Assembly: GCF_030717995.2 (NCBI RefSeq)
Contig: NZ_CP157743.1
Span: 2,000,001 to 2,064,000 of the forward strand
Direction: 5' to 3'
Source of the DNA: Methylomarinum sp. Ch1-1
Lineage (GTDB): Bacteria; Pseudomonadota; Gammaproteobacteria; Methylococcales; Methylomonadaceae
DNA length: 64,000 nucleotides
A program made the translations under genes and the position numbers. Below the pieces are notes generated by a model that had not been told where the DNA came from, did no database searches, and saw nothing but the letters and a program-made list of their open reading frames with translations. Positions 10,417 through 21,004 of this stretch are shown here, piece after piece; the first letter of the stretch is position 1; every line of letters begins with the position of its first letter.

Positions 10417-11152
10417 GGGCGATCTCCGTAAATCCGCTTAATTCATGTTGCAGATCGGCATGCAGTATCCAGGCGCCGATATCGATCTTGAAACCGGCGA
10501 TCAGGTGCGTATTCTGGTCATATTGGAATTGCATCGGATTATCGATCAGAGAGGCGAATTTTTGCTCGAGACGCTGTTGTTGCTCATGAGTAATGGGGTA
10601 GGCATGGCTGACATTGATTTCCAGAGAGGTGTTGCTGTCCACTGTTTGCAAGGATTGAATACAGGCTTCCGGCAGTTGCTTTAATTGACTCAGCAGCAGT
10701 TCAAACAAACGCTGTTCCAGTTCCGGACCGGCCGCCTGCCGCAATATCAACGCCGCGAAGCGGGAACCGTTCATTAGCGCCAATTTTTGTTGCTGCAGAT
10801 GGATTTCTTGTTGCTGCTTATGCATCGCGGTGCGCGCCTTATGACGTTCCTGGTCCAATTCTTCCTGCAGCTTCGACATTACTTTGTCTCTTTCCTTTTC
10901 CAGTTGCTGATGCAGATGCGCGATCGCCGCTTGTTTTTCTTGTTCCCATTGATGTTGGCGATTCTGATAATTTTTTTTCAGCTGTTCGGCTTCCTTGCGC
11001 ATTTGTTCGGCTTGACCCAGCGAATGGTCGATTAACTCTTTGCGCCTGGCGATCATGTCCCGAATCGGCCGGTAAAATAGACGTTGCAATATCCAGATCA
11101 GGATCAGAAAATTGATGATCTCAAGGAAGAAAGAGGATAGGTTGAATTCCAT
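10406..11152 (-). CDS. atpF: N-ATPase b subunit with delta-like C-terminus
   Basis: Peripheral stalk. Of 248 residues, about 8-28 form the membrane helix ([19 protein letters not shown]). Residues about 35-125 are a highly charged coiled coil rich in Gln, Glu and Lys. The last 100 resemble the delta subunit, ending in [20 protein letters not shown], which matches the delta signature. No separate delta gene exists in this operon, so b-delta fusion explains its absence, as known for N-ATPases. Confidence 0.88.
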   Translation of the reverse strand: MEFNLSSFFLEIINFLILIWILQRLFYRPIRDMIARRKELIDHSLGQAEQMRKEAEQLKKNYQNRQHQWEQEKQAAIAHLHQQLEKERDKVMSKLQEELDQERHKARTAMHKQQQEIHLQQQKLALMNGSRFAALILRQAAGPELEQRLFELLLSQLKQLPEACIQSLQTVDSNTSLEINVSHAYPITHEQQQRLEQKFASLIDNPMQFQYDQNTHLIAGFKIDIGAWILHADLQHELSGFTEIARDF

Positions 11153-11167
11153 CTGACGGCGTCCCGG

Positions 11168-11434
11168 TCAATTAACGATATAAGCCAATAGCGGATTTTT
11201 AAACAGCACGATCAGAATGATGACCAAGCAATAGATGGCCAGTGATTCGATCATCGCCAGTCCGATAAATAGGGTTCGCATGATGGAACGCTCCGACTCG
11301 GGTTGGCGAGCCATCGCCTCCAGCGCGCTGTTAATGGCTCTGCCCATCGCCAGCGCCGGACCCAATACGCCGATGGCAATGCCGAACACGGCCGCAATCG
11401 TCGAACCTAACACTATCCAGATCATTTCGTTCAT
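11168..11434 (-). CDS. atpE: N-ATPase c subunit (ion-binding ring)
   Basis: 88-residue hairpin of two membrane helices forming the rotor ring. Helix 1 carries ALAMGRAINSALEAMARQPE with the conserved RQP loop. Helix 2 carries IESLAIY, whose Glu, Ser and Tyr spacing matches the Na+-binding pattern of sodium F-ATPases. The Gln that helps bind Na+ in Ilyobacter helix 1 appears to be Met here by manual alignment, so Na+ specificity is likely but not proven. One base separates it from atpB. Confidence 0.93.
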   Translation of the reverse strand: MNEMIWIVLGSTIAAVFGIAIGVLGPALAMGRAINSALEAMARQPESERSIMRTLFIGLAMIESLAIYCLVIILIVLFKNPLLAYIVN

Positions 11435-11435
11435 G

Positions 11436-12104
11436 TTATTCCTGCGGATGAGATTGTTGTTGGGATTGTATCGCGCCGGCCAGGTAAATCAGCGCCAGCA
11501 TGCCGAAAATATAAGCTTGCACCAACGCCTCGATGATATGCAGCATCAGGATGGGGATAGGGGCCAAGAAGCCGGCTACCAGCAAGATCAGCATCGCCGC
11601 CAATTCCAGGCTCATGATGTTGCCGAATAAACGGATCGCCAACGCCAGTGTGCGAGTCAGTTCGCTGATGATATGAAACGGCAGCAGTATGGGGGTCGGC
11701 AGCAAGTAATGGTGTAGATATTTTTTCCAGCCCCGAGTGCGTATGCCGAACCAGTGCACCGACAGAAATACCAGAAGCGCCAGAGCGGAGGTCACCGACA
11801 GGTCGCGGGTCGGCGAATGCAGTCCGGGAATCAGGCCAATCAGATTGGCGATGACGAGAAATATCCATAGCGTCGCGATAAAGGGCATGATTTGTCGGCC
11901 GTGTTCCGGCGCCACCGTCAGTATGCTTTGTTCGATGACGCCGAAGCCGGCCTCGATCACCGTTTGCAGCGGGCTGGGAAGCATTTTCAGATGTCGCGTC
12001 GTCAGCCAGGCAAAACCAATAAAAGCCAGCATGATGCCCCAGGTCGTGATGATCGAGGCGTGAATCGTCAGCGAGCCGACTGTAATCGAATAATCATCAT
12101 TCAT
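11436..12104 (-). CDS. atpB: N-ATPase a subunit (ion channel)
   Basis: Membrane stator subunit carrying the ion half-channels. The 222-residue product has five to six hydrophobic helices. The essential Arg lies in SELTRTLALAIRLFGNIMS, the canonical a-subunit helix, and FGMLALIYLAGAI follows near the C-terminus. ATG 12104 (MNDDYS) is chosen over an upstream ATG at 12125. Between it and atpQ lie about 255 bases where atpR would be expected. Confidence 0.92.
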   Translation of the reverse strand: MNDDYSITVGSLTIHASIITTWGIMLAFIGFAWLTTRHLKMLPSPLQTVIEAGFGVIEQSILTVAPEHGRQIMPFIATLWIFLVIANLIGLIPGLHSPTRDLSVTSALALLVFLSVHWFGIRTRGWKKYLHHYLLPTPILLPFHIISELTRTLALAIRLFGNIMSLELAAMLILLVAGFLAPIPILMLHIIEALVQAYIFGMLALIYLAGAIQSQQQSHPQE

Positions 12105-12359
12105 TGCTTTCTTGCTCGTTATCACCGATGTGTTATCACCCGTTTTACCACAGACTGCCCGGAATCCACCAAGGAAATTCGGGCTACTTTACATTATCGA
12201 TTTCGGCGCATGATGTGCCGCCCAACTAATGTCCCGTTATAGGCTTTGGCGATGGCTCCCTTTTTATTCTTGAGCTTGTTAGTACAGCATCCATTTTTCA
12301 TCTGAAATTCTTAGGTATTTTTTAATGTCTTTACTCGCCATTACAATAAGGGTGCTGTA
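12105..12359 (-). other. Expected atpR position, no intact atpR
   Basis: N-ATPase operons are normally ordered atpDCQRBEFAG. Here the Q-to-B interval has no open frame with the hydrophobic AtpR pattern. On the minus strand a frame reads PWWIPGSLW then stops, and the neighbouring frames also stop. An 83-bp inverted-repeat element occupies the atpQ-proximal third. AtpR was therefore probably lost, or lies elsewhere. Confidence 0.55.
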
Positions 12360-12362
12360 CTA
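12280..12362. repeat. 83-bp inverted-repeat element at atpQ stop
   Basis: TAGTACAGCA at 12280-12289 is the exact inverse of TGCTGTACTA at 12353-12362, and similarity continues a few bases inward (TCC against GGG). The outer arm supplies the TAG stop codon of atpQ. Internal sequence is A+T-rich and non-coding. No clear target duplication was found. Confidence 0.75.
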
Positions 12363-12644
12363 GTCCTGCTCCCGGACTAACAGATAGACATTGATGACGC
12401 CGACCAATACCCCCAATAGCAATAGACTCAGGGTCCAACGCATCGAATAACCGTCCGCCAGACTATCCAGCCACCAGCCCAGATAGGCTCCGCCGATGAT
12501 CGGCAGGACCAACACCAGTCCCAGCGTGCCCAAGAACAGCGTTTGCGCCAAGATGCTGGATTTTTCCTGGCGCGCTTTTTTGTAGCGCCGGATTCGATAG
12601 TCTATCTGCATCAGCAAATGTTCTTTGTGGTGCTTATGATTCAT
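12360..12644 (-). CDS. atpQ: N-ATPase AtpQ/AtpI-like membrane protein
   Basis: Small 94-residue membrane protein of the AtpI/AtpQ type, thought to assist c-ring assembly or Mg2+ supply. A basic N-terminal segment (YRIRRYKKARQEKSS) is followed by two hydrophobic helices, the first ending GGAYLGWWLDS and the second LSLLLLGVLVGVINVYLLV. ATG 12644 is chosen because it follows the atpC stop by five bases. Its stop codon lies inside an inverted-repeat element, so the natural C-terminus may have been altered. Confidence 0.8.
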   Translation of the reverse strand: MNHKHHKEHLLMQIDYRIRRYKKARQEKSSILAQTLFLGTLGLVLVLPIIGGAYLGWWLDSLADGYSMRWTLSLLLLGVLVGVINVYLLVREQD

Positions 12645-12649
12645 CGTGT

Positions 12650-14454
<1,805 letters not shown>

Positions 14455-14487
14455 CTAAGGTGCAAGGTTGGAACGATTACTCTGGAC

Positions 14488-14695
14488 CTAGTACTCAGTC
14501 ATGTTATATATGACGGGTACTCGGTAGGCGCCAGCAATTCCCAGTTTGAGCATTTTTGCGGTGTTTAGGGCATGGGGCATGTCTGTCGAGGAGCGCCGTA
14601 AACCCATCCCTGGGGGCTTGACGGCCGCATCCTTGCTGCCGACATCCTCGCCAAACACACCCCATGCCCTTTTTGAACGCCAAAGTGGGAATTGC
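14488..14695. mobile_element. Element B, short copy lacking core palindrome
   Basis: Inverted relative to the 17887 copy. It begins CAGCAATTCCCAGTTTG at 14532 and ends GTGGGAATTGC at 14695. It lacks the central CCAGCACC...GGTGCTGG palindrome of the longer copies, so it looks like an empty site for that inner unit. Bases 14488-14539 also match 138-189 in reverse. No gene lies in 14437-14800. Confidence 0.75.
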
Positions 14696-14800
14696 AGAAT
14701 AATATTGGCTATGTACTAGTTTCAACCTGAATGCGGGCTAAAAAATCGCCCTATTGTTTGAGATCCTCTTTACGATTTTTTAAATCGAACGGAAGCGAGT

Positions 14801-16195
14801 TCATGGATATTTTAGCTGATATTTTTGTACTCGGTAGCGTAATGTTTCTCGGGTCGAGCCCAGCATTCTGGCGGCCGCCGTGACATTGTAGTCGGTCAGT
14901 TCCAAGACCCTTTGCAAAATATATTTTTCCATGTCCTGTAACGACAGGCTGCCGTCCAGCGGTATTTGCAGGTGTTTGGCGGAGTCGGGCGTTGCCGGGT
15001 TTTCTACTTCAACTTTGCCTGATAATTGCAGCCATTGCAACGGAAATTTATCGTCTTCGGCCAACAACACGCAGCGTTCGATGACGTTACGCAATTCCCG
15101 GGTATTGCCGGGCCAATGATAGTCTTTCAATTGCCGCCATGTCTCGTCGCAGAGTTCGCTGCTGACTTTTTTGCCGGATTTGGCGTTGAATTCACCGATA
15201 AAGGCCGGCACTAAATCGTCCAGGTCTTCCAGTCTTTGTCTTAACGGTTCGATATGCACCGCCAAGACGCTGAGGCGATGATAGAGATCTTCGCGGAATT
15301 TTCCTGCCGCCACTTGTTTGGACAGGTCCTTGTTCGTAGCCGCGATAATTTGCACATCGACATCGATTTCGGTTTCGCTGCCTAGGCGGCGGATTTTTAA
15401 TTCCTCGACCGCTTTCAACAGTTTACTTTGCAGGCCCAGTTCCATTTCTCCGATTTCATCGAGAAACAACGTGCCTTGATGGGCCTGTTCAAACAGGCCG
15501 CGATGCCTCTTTCGGGCATTGGTGAAGGCGCCGGCCTCGAAGCCGAACAATTCCGATTCCAGCAGTTCATGGGGCAAGGCCGCACAGTTGATTTCCACTA
15601 ATGGCTGCTTGGCCCGTCTGCCGCTATAATGCAATACCTTGGCTAGCAAGCCTTTGCCGGTGCCGGTCTCGCCGTGTATGACCAGGCTGGAAAAAGGAAC
15701 TTGCGAGATTCTTTTCAACATCTCGCGCAGTCGCTTGCTGTTGATGCTATTGCCCAGCAGCGCATCGGTGGAATATTTTCGATGGCTGCTTTGGGTTTCC
15801 AACAGCAAGCGTCGTTGAGCCTTGGCGCTACGGGTCGCCCCTTCGATCTGCAGACTCAGCCGATTCAATTCGCAGGGCTTTTCGATGAAATCGAAGGCCC
15901 CCAAACGCAATGCGCGCACCGAATCGGCGATATTGCCGTAACCGGTTAGAAACAGCCATTCTATCCCCTCGATATTTTTGTCGCGCATGGCTTCGAGAAA
16001 ATCCAGCCCATTGCCGTCCGGCAAATTCATGTCGGACAGCACCACCAAAGGATCGATTTTTTGTTGCAATAGCACTTGCCGGGCGTCTTCGAGGGTCTCG
16101 ACCCATTCGATTTCCCAGCCTTGCTTGGTGAAAAAACGTTTCAGTTCAAGCCCTAGCAGTTTTTCGTCTTCGATAATCAATAAACAGTCTTTCAT
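14801..16195 (-). CDS. NtrC-family sigma-54 response regulator
   Basis: 464 residues. Receiver domain at about 1-120 with the acidic pocket IEDE, phospho-acceptor in LSDMNLPDGNG and IEKP. AAA+ domain at about 145-385 with Walker A GETGTGKG, Walker B GTLFLDEIGEM and arginine-finger region FREDLYHRLSV. C-terminal Fis-type helix-turn-helix (YNVTAAARMLGSTRETLRYRV). The sigma-54 contact loop reads GAFTNA instead of GAFTGA. It overlaps the upstream histidine kinase by four bases and is its presumed partner; the target is unknown. Confidence 0.92.
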   Translation of the reverse strand: MKDCLLIIEDEKLLGLELKRFFTKQGWEIEWVETLEDARQVLLQQKIDPLVVLSDMNLPDGNGLDFLEAMRDKNIEGIEWLFLTGYGNIADSVRALRLGAFDFIEKPCELNRLSLQIEGATRSAKAQRRLLLETQSSHRKYSTDALLGNSINSKRLREMLKRISQVPFSSLVIHGETGTGKGLLAKVLHYSGRRAKQPLVEINCAALPHELLESELFGFEAGAFTNARKRHRGLFEQAHQGTLFLDEIGEMELGLQSKLLKAVEELKIRRLGSETEIDVDVQIIAATNKDLSKQVAAGKFREDLYHRLSVLAVHIEPLRQRLEDLDDLVPAFIGEFNAKSGKKVSSELCDETWRQLKDYHWPGNTRELRNVIERCVLLAEDDKFPLQWLQLSGKVEVENPATPDSAKHLQIPLDGSLSLQDMEKYILQRVLELTDYNVTAAARMLGSTRETLRYRVQKYQLKYP

Positions 16196-17610
16196 GTTTC
16201 TGTCAGCGGTAGCGTCAAGGTGACACAGGCATGTCCTTGATCATTATTATGGAGGCGAATTTCACCCTGGCGGGATTTGACGAAGCGCTGAACCATCGCT
16301 AGGCCGAGTCCCGTGCCTTTTTTCTTGAGGCTGACAAACGGCTGTATGCCTTTTTTCAATAACGATTCGGCAAAACCGGGGCCGCTATCCTCAACGGTGA
16401 TAATCATTTGTTTTTCCGCTTGTCGAACCGTCAGTTCGATATGTCCCGGTTCCTGACCGATGGCATGGATCGAATTCAATAATAAATTCAGCAATGCCAG
16501 GCGAAACTCGGTAGCCGGTAGATGGATATTTAGTTTTGGATCGATATTATAACGCAGACTGACATTTTCTGGGATCTGATATTTAAGAAAAAGACTTAAC
16601 TCATTGCAGATGCGCTCGATGTCGACCGGTTCGGCCGAGTCGGTCGAAGGCCGGGTCAAAGCCAGCAGGTCGTTTAAATGCTGGGTTAGACGTTTGATTT
16701 CGGTATTGACGGTCGTCAGTCTTTCGCAGAGTTCTGGATCGTCGCAATCCAGCAGAATATTTTCCAGCGCCAGTTGTATCCCCGCCAATGGGTTGCGCAG
16801 TTCGTGAGCGGTGCTGGCCGCGAGTTCGGCGACTACCGACAGGCGTTCGCTGCGGGCGATCTGTTGGCTTTTTTCCAGTAAGCTGGACGTGGTTTGACGT
16901 ATTTTATGTTCCAGCTCGGTCGTATAGTCTTGCTGTTCCCGCTCGAGTTCGGTTAGACGCATGACCAGTTTATTGTAATTATCGAACAAAGCTTGCATGT
17001 TGGGGTCGGCGGTTTGTTGCTGAATCGGACGCCGATCGCCGCGGGCGAGCATTTGTAGGAATTCCTTCAGTGAATCCAGTGGCGTCAAAACGTTGCGTTT
17101 GAACACATAACGCCCGATCACGAAAAGAATCAGGAATGTCAACAAGGGTAAAACCACGGCCAGTTCAAATTCCAGCTGGCTGTCTTCGGCGATCTTCTCG
17201 AGTAAATTTTCTTCTTCGTAAATTTGTCGGGAAAATATTTGCCGGGTCGTGTCCAGTGTTCGCACCAGACTGTCGTTGTCGCCGGTCACCGCTTTGCCGA
17301 AGGCGGCTTGTAATTTTCGGATATCGGCGATTATGCCCGGATCATTGATTTGTTCGGGCGGCAAAATATTCTCCAGCTTAACGGCGACACGGTCGGGCTG
17401 CGAGTCTGCCTTGCTTTGTTGTAGCTGGTTCTTCAATAAGATGAAGATCGTTTCTTCCAAGCGATGGCCGTTGCGGATATCCTTTTCCAGAATATTCAGG
17501 CGTTGATGATTGCGCCAGGTCAATCCGCCGATAGCCACTAATTCAGCCAAGATAAACAGACTTAAAACCATGCTGACAACGATCAGCGGTCTGAATAATA
17601 GATTACGCAT
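16192..17610 (-). CDS. NtrB-like sensor histidine kinase
   Basis: 472 residues, inner-membrane sensor. Two hydrophobic helices (about 10-32 and 148-170) bracket a periplasmic helical domain of about 115 residues. A HAMP-like stretch follows, then the H-box ASTAHELRNPLAGIQ with the phosphorylated His, N-box LLNLLLNSIHAIG, and G-boxes VEDSGPGF and KKGTGLGLAMV. First of a two-gene operon with the sigma-54 regulator. Confidence 0.92.
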   Translation of the reverse strand: MRNLLFRPLIVVSMVLSLFILAELVAIGGLTWRNHQRLNILEKDIRNGHRLEETIFILLKNQLQQSKADSQPDRVAVKLENILPPEQINDPGIIADIRKLQAAFGKAVTGDNDSLVRTLDTTRQIFSRQIYEEENLLEKIAEDSQLEFELAVVLPLLTFLILFVIGRYVFKRNVLTPLDSLKEFLQMLARGDRRPIQQQTADPNMQALFDNYNKLVMRLTELEREQQDYTTELEHKIRQTTSSLLEKSQQIARSERLSVVAELAASTAHELRNPLAGIQLALENILLDCDDPELCERLTTVNTEIKRLTQHLNDLLALTRPSTDSAEPVDIERICNELSLFLKYQIPENVSLRYNIDPKLNIHLPATEFRLALLNLLLNSIHAIGQEPGHIELTVRQAEKQMIITVEDSGPGFAESLLKKGIQPFVSLKKKGTGLGLAMVQRFVKSRQGEIRLHNNDQGHACVTLTLPLTET

Positions 17611-17886
17611 GCTCTGAAAACCTCGGTCGAATGTCCTCTCTTAAGAGGCAATAGTCAATAATTCGGATTGGGAAAATGTCGCTACTAGCGGCTTTTAGCA
17701 CTGTGGGCAAGTTTGATTAAAACCATCACCGGCGATGGATTAATCGGATTAAGGAAAGTCGCCGTTTATGTTACCGACATGCTGACAAATTCAGCACGCA
17801 GCGATGCAACGACAGGCTGGTTTTGGCTCATCGGTGAGCGGACGTTCACTGCCCGCGATTCGACGCGGGCAGTGGACATTAAATAG

Positions 17887-18121
17887 CAGCAATTCCCACT
17901 TTGGCGTTCAAAAAGGGCATGGGGTGTGTTTGGCGAGGATGTCGGCAGCAAGGATGCTGCCGTCAAGCCCCCAGGGATGGGTTTACCCAGCACCTAAATT
18001 CCATGGCTACAGGACTATATTTTACATTCCAGGATAATTTAGGTGCTGGGCGAACGGCGCTCCTCGACAGACACACCCCATGCCCTAAACACAGCAAAAA
18101 TGTTCAAACTGGGAATTGCTG
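17887..18121. mobile_element. Element B, full-length copy, 235 bp
   Basis: Ends CAGCAATTCCCACTTTG and CAAACTGGGAATTGCTG are inverted repeats with one mismatch. CATTAAATAG stands on both sides (17877-17886 and 18122-18131), a target duplication of about 10 bp. The core holds a palindrome of about 65 bp (CCAGCACCTAAATT and its inverse). It is non-coding; bases 17611-17886 beside it show no gene either. Confidence 0.88.
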
Positions 18122-18152
18122 CATTAAATAGGCCGATAGAAAATACCCGAGA

Positions 18153-18659
18153 TCAAGGCAGTTTAACCGCTCGGGTGAAAACATAATCGTTCTGTTTGAC
18201 GATACTGTGACAATTAAAACATTCCTGGGCGAATTCGGCGTTTTCACCATAGGGTTCGGCCTTCATGCCTTTCCAGCGCGCATAACCCCAGCCGCCGGTT
18301 TTTTTATATTTGTTCGAGTCTTTGATCATGAACTCGATATGCGACAACTTACCCGGCACCGTGGCTTGATCCCAATCGGGATGTTGCGAGTCTTTCCACA
18401 CCAGTTTGCCGAGTATGCTGCCTTTGGGCCAGGGCTTGGTTTTACCGGACTTGACCGCGGCGACGGCGATATCATTGCCGACGATGATGCGCAGGCTGTT
18501 GTTGTCGGTGCGATGCGAAGTGCCGATGAATTGCCAGTTTTGATAACCTTTAGGGACCTCGATGCCGTTCGGCGCCGGGGCGATCTCTTTGGCGTTCAAG
18601 GTTTGACTGGCGCAGGCCAATAGGGGGGCGAGCAGCCAGATTGACGTTGTTTTTTTCAT
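18153..18659 (-). CDS. Cytochrome P460 family protein
   Basis: Periplasmic c-type haem protein of 168 residues. The signal peptide ends near SQTLNA. The beta-rich P460 domain follows, and the CFNCH haem motif is close to the C-terminus as in the family. Family members oxidise hydroxylamine (P460) or bind NO (cytochrome c'-beta). Which applies depends on a Lys cross-link that cannot be decided by reading. An AGGAGA site lies at proper distance from the ATG. It stands alone between elements B and A; detoxifying ammonia-oxidation by-products would suit a methanotroph. Confidence 0.88.
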   Translation of the reverse strand: MKKTTSIWLLAPLLACASQTLNAKEIAPAPNGIEVPKGYQNWQFIGTSHRTDNNSLRIIVGNDIAVAAVKSGKTKPWPKGSILGKLVWKDSQHPDWDQATVPGKLSHIEFMIKDSNKYKKTGGWGYARWKGMKAEPYGENAEFAQECFNCHSIVKQNDYVFTRAVKLP

Positions 18660-18746
18660 TCATTTTCTCCTGATTGATAGGGCGTATCAGCCTATCATAA
18701 TATATCCGGCTCTAATGTCGCGACCGTTAGATTTCATTATCTTTTT

Positions 18747-18903
18747 GTAACTATTCAGTATCTTTCAGGGTTTAGGGAGTAGACCATTGATTTCTCGGGA
18801 CGCGTGAATACTTCCATGTAAGCTCTGACTGCAACGTCCTGTTGCAGACAGCCCGATAAATCAATAGCCTACTCCCTCTGATAAAAATACGCTGAATAAT
18901 TAC
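18747..18903. mobile_element. Element A (MITE), copy 2, 157 bp
   Basis: Same sequence family as 7906-8063, with ends GTAACTATTCAG and CTGAATAATTAC. Perfect 8-bp duplication ATCTTTTT at 18739-18746 and 18904-18911. It inserted at the stop codon of the hyfI-like gene: excision restores an AGA-TAA end, while the present frame reads 11 residues into the element. Confidence 0.92.
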
Positions 18904-19414
18904 ATCTTTTTTTCATTAAACCGAGCAAGCCTTGCAGCAAGGCGTCCGGCGTAGGCGGACAACCGGGAATCACGACATCGACCGGAATCACGTTCGAGAC
19001 CGCGCCGCAACAGGCGTAGGAAACACCGAATTCACCGCCGCAGGCGGCGCAGTCGCCGACCGCAATCACCCATTTCGGGTTGGGCGTCGCTTCATAGGTG
19101 CGCAGCAGCGCCGTTTGCATATGTCGGGATACCGGTCCGGTCACCAATAAGACATCGGCATGTCGCGGCGAAGCGACGAAATGAATGCCGAAGCGTTCCA
19201 CATCGTAAAAGGGGTTGTTCAGCGCATGGATTTCCAGTTCACAGCCGTTACAGGAGCCGGCATCGATTTCGCGTATCGCCAAGCTTCCGGAGAAATGTTT
19301 GTCGATATGGCGCTTCACGACTATGCCCAAGCGTTCCAATTCGGAATCTTTCGGACGTTTCTGCCGTTCGGTGATGACGCCGGTTTTCAGTGTTTTGAGA
19401 AAAAGTCTTAACAT
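18869..19414 (-). CDS. hyfI: NuoB/HyfI-like iron-sulfur subunit
   Basis: Small electron-transfer subunit of a complex-I/hydrogenase-4-like complex, 181 residues. The N2-type [4Fe-4S] ligands appear intact: SCNGCELE, VGDCAACGG and PGCPPTP. The last 11 residues (CNYSAYFYQRE) are encoded by element A; before insertion the protein would have ended at GLMKKR, 170 residues. It is last in the hyf-like operon, nine bases after hyfG. Confidence 0.9.
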   Translation of the reverse strand: MLRLFLKTLKTGVITERQKRPKDSELERLGIVVKRHIDKHFSGSLAIREIDAGSCNGCELEIHALNNPFYDVERFGIHFVASPRHADVLLVTGPVSRHMQTALLRTYEATPNPKWVIAVGDCAACGGEFGVSYACCGAVSNVIPVDVVIPGCPPTPDALLQGLLGLMKKRCNYSAYFYQRE

Positions 19415-19423
19415 CGACGAGTC

Positions 19424-21004
19424 CTATAAGTCATGGCCCGAATAAGAGCCGTTGACGGATTTGTTGCAGACCGGAAAATCCGGCACGATATTGTTCAGCA
19501 CGATTCTTTCCAGGGCCGGCCAATTCAGTAGGCTGGGATCTCTAGCGTAAAAGCGGCTGACGCGATTGTCGTCGGCGAAGCGGACATAAGTGATGATTTC
19601 GCCGCGCCAACCTTCGATCATCGCCAGCCCCTCGCTGTGTTCGGGTGGGCGCCGCCAAGGCGCGATGATGTCGCCGCCGGGCAGTTGTTGCAGGATTTGT
19701 TCGATCAGCTTGATAGCGGCGAAGATTTCCTTGACCCGGATCCAGAGTCTGGAAGCGACGTCGCCCTGTGTTTCCACCGCCGCCTTGAAGGCCAAATGGT
19801 CGTAAGGCGGATAGGGCGCATCGCGTCGCACATCGAAATCCTGACCGCTGGCGCGGCCGACATATCCCAGGCAACCGAATAGCTCGGCGGTTTGTGTCGA
19901 TAGAAAGCCGGTGGTCAATAAGCGGTCTTCCAGCGACGAATTCAAGTCCAAGGCCGGCAACAGTTCATCCAGCTCGGCGCGTAAAGCCTGTATCTCTTGC
20001 TGCATCAGCGCGCAATGTTCGTCAGACAGATTCGTGTTCACGCCGCCCGGCACGATGCTGTCCATCAGCAATCGATGGCCGAAGGTTTCGGCCTGACTGC
20101 GTTGCCATAGTTCGCGCAGGCGGCTGAACTGCATCTGGGCGAAGGCGAAGCCGACGTCGTTGCAGATCGCGCCGATGTCGCCGAGATGATTGGCGATGCG
20201 TTCGCGTTCACAGAGCAGGGCGCGAATGAATCCGGCGCGCGGCGGGATGGCGAGTCCGGCGGCCAGTTCCATCGCCCGACAGGCCGCCCAGCTGTGCGCG
20301 ACTGTGCTGTCGCCGGATATGCGCCCGGCCAACTTGGTCAAGGCTTCGGGGGAGCGGCCTTCGGCCAGCTTCTCGATACCCTTGTGCACATAGCCCAAGC
20401 GCTCTTCCAAATGCAGCACGGTTTCGCCGACTGCCTGAAAGCGAAAATGCCCCGGTTCGATGATGCCGGCATGGACCGGGCCGACCGGAATTTCATAAAC
20501 GCCCGAGCCGCGCGCCTTGATGAAGTTATAGTCGATGTCGGGCGGAGTCTGTTTCTCCGGTTCGCCTGGTAACGGAAAATCCTTGCGCAACGGATACTGA
20601 TGTTTGTTCCAGGCTTTATGCCGTGTCCACGGCCGCGAGTCGGGGTGGCCGGCGAAGTTGACGCCGAACATATCCTGGCTATGTCTTTCGCTACGGCTGG
20701 CGGCCGGGTATAGTCCTGCTTGCGACGGCAATTCGAGGTTGTCGGCGGTTAAGGTCGTTTTCAGCCATAGGTAGCGACCCTGTTTTTCAAAACAGGCGTT
20801 GACGACAAAATCGCTGCCGAGATGTTCGGCCCAGCCTGCCGCCCAGCGGAGTCGCTGTTGTTTGGCCAGTTCTGCAAAGCGTTGCCAGTCTTCGGCGCTA
20901 ATATGCCACTGTTCAATAGCGGCGCCGGCGATCCGAACGTTGATTGCGGCATTTTCCAGCAGAGCCAATAAACTCTGACGCCAATCGGACTCGAATTCAC
21001 TCAT
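19424..21004 (-). CDS. hyfG: HyfG-like NuoC-NuoD fusion subunit, no Ni site
   Basis: 526 residues. The N-terminal ~170 are NuoC-like (RSERHSQDMFGVNFAGHPD). The rest resembles the NuoD/hydrogenase large subunit. The first Ni-binding motif is replaced: GRISGDSTVAHS stands where hydrogenases have RxCGxC. The C-terminal DPCxxC is also missing (NKSVNGSYSGHDL instead). The complex therefore cannot carry a NiFe centre and fits the Ehr group. ATG 21004 overlaps the hyfF stop. Confidence 0.9.
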   Translation of the reverse strand: MSEFESDWRQSLLALLENAAINVRIAGAAIEQWHISAEDWQRFAELAKQQRLRWAAGWAEHLGSDFVVNACFEKQGRYLWLKTTLTADNLELPSQAGLYPAASRSERHSQDMFGVNFAGHPDSRPWTRHKAWNKHQYPLRKDFPLPGEPEKQTPPDIDYNFIKARGSGVYEIPVGPVHAGIIEPGHFRFQAVGETVLHLEERLGYVHKGIEKLAEGRSPEALTKLAGRISGDSTVAHSWAACRAMELAAGLAIPPRAGFIRALLCERERIANHLGDIGAICNDVGFAFAQMQFSRLRELWQRSQAETFGHRLLMDSIVPGGVNTNLSDEHCALMQQEIQALRAELDELLPALDLNSSLEDRLLTTGFLSTQTAELFGCLGYVGRASGQDFDVRRDAPYPPYDHLAFKAAVETQGDVASRLWIRVKEIFAAIKLIEQILQQLPGGDIIAPWRRPPEHSEGLAMIEGWRGEIITYVRFADDNRVSRFYARDPSLLNWPALERIVLNNIVPDFPVCNKSVNGSYSGHDL

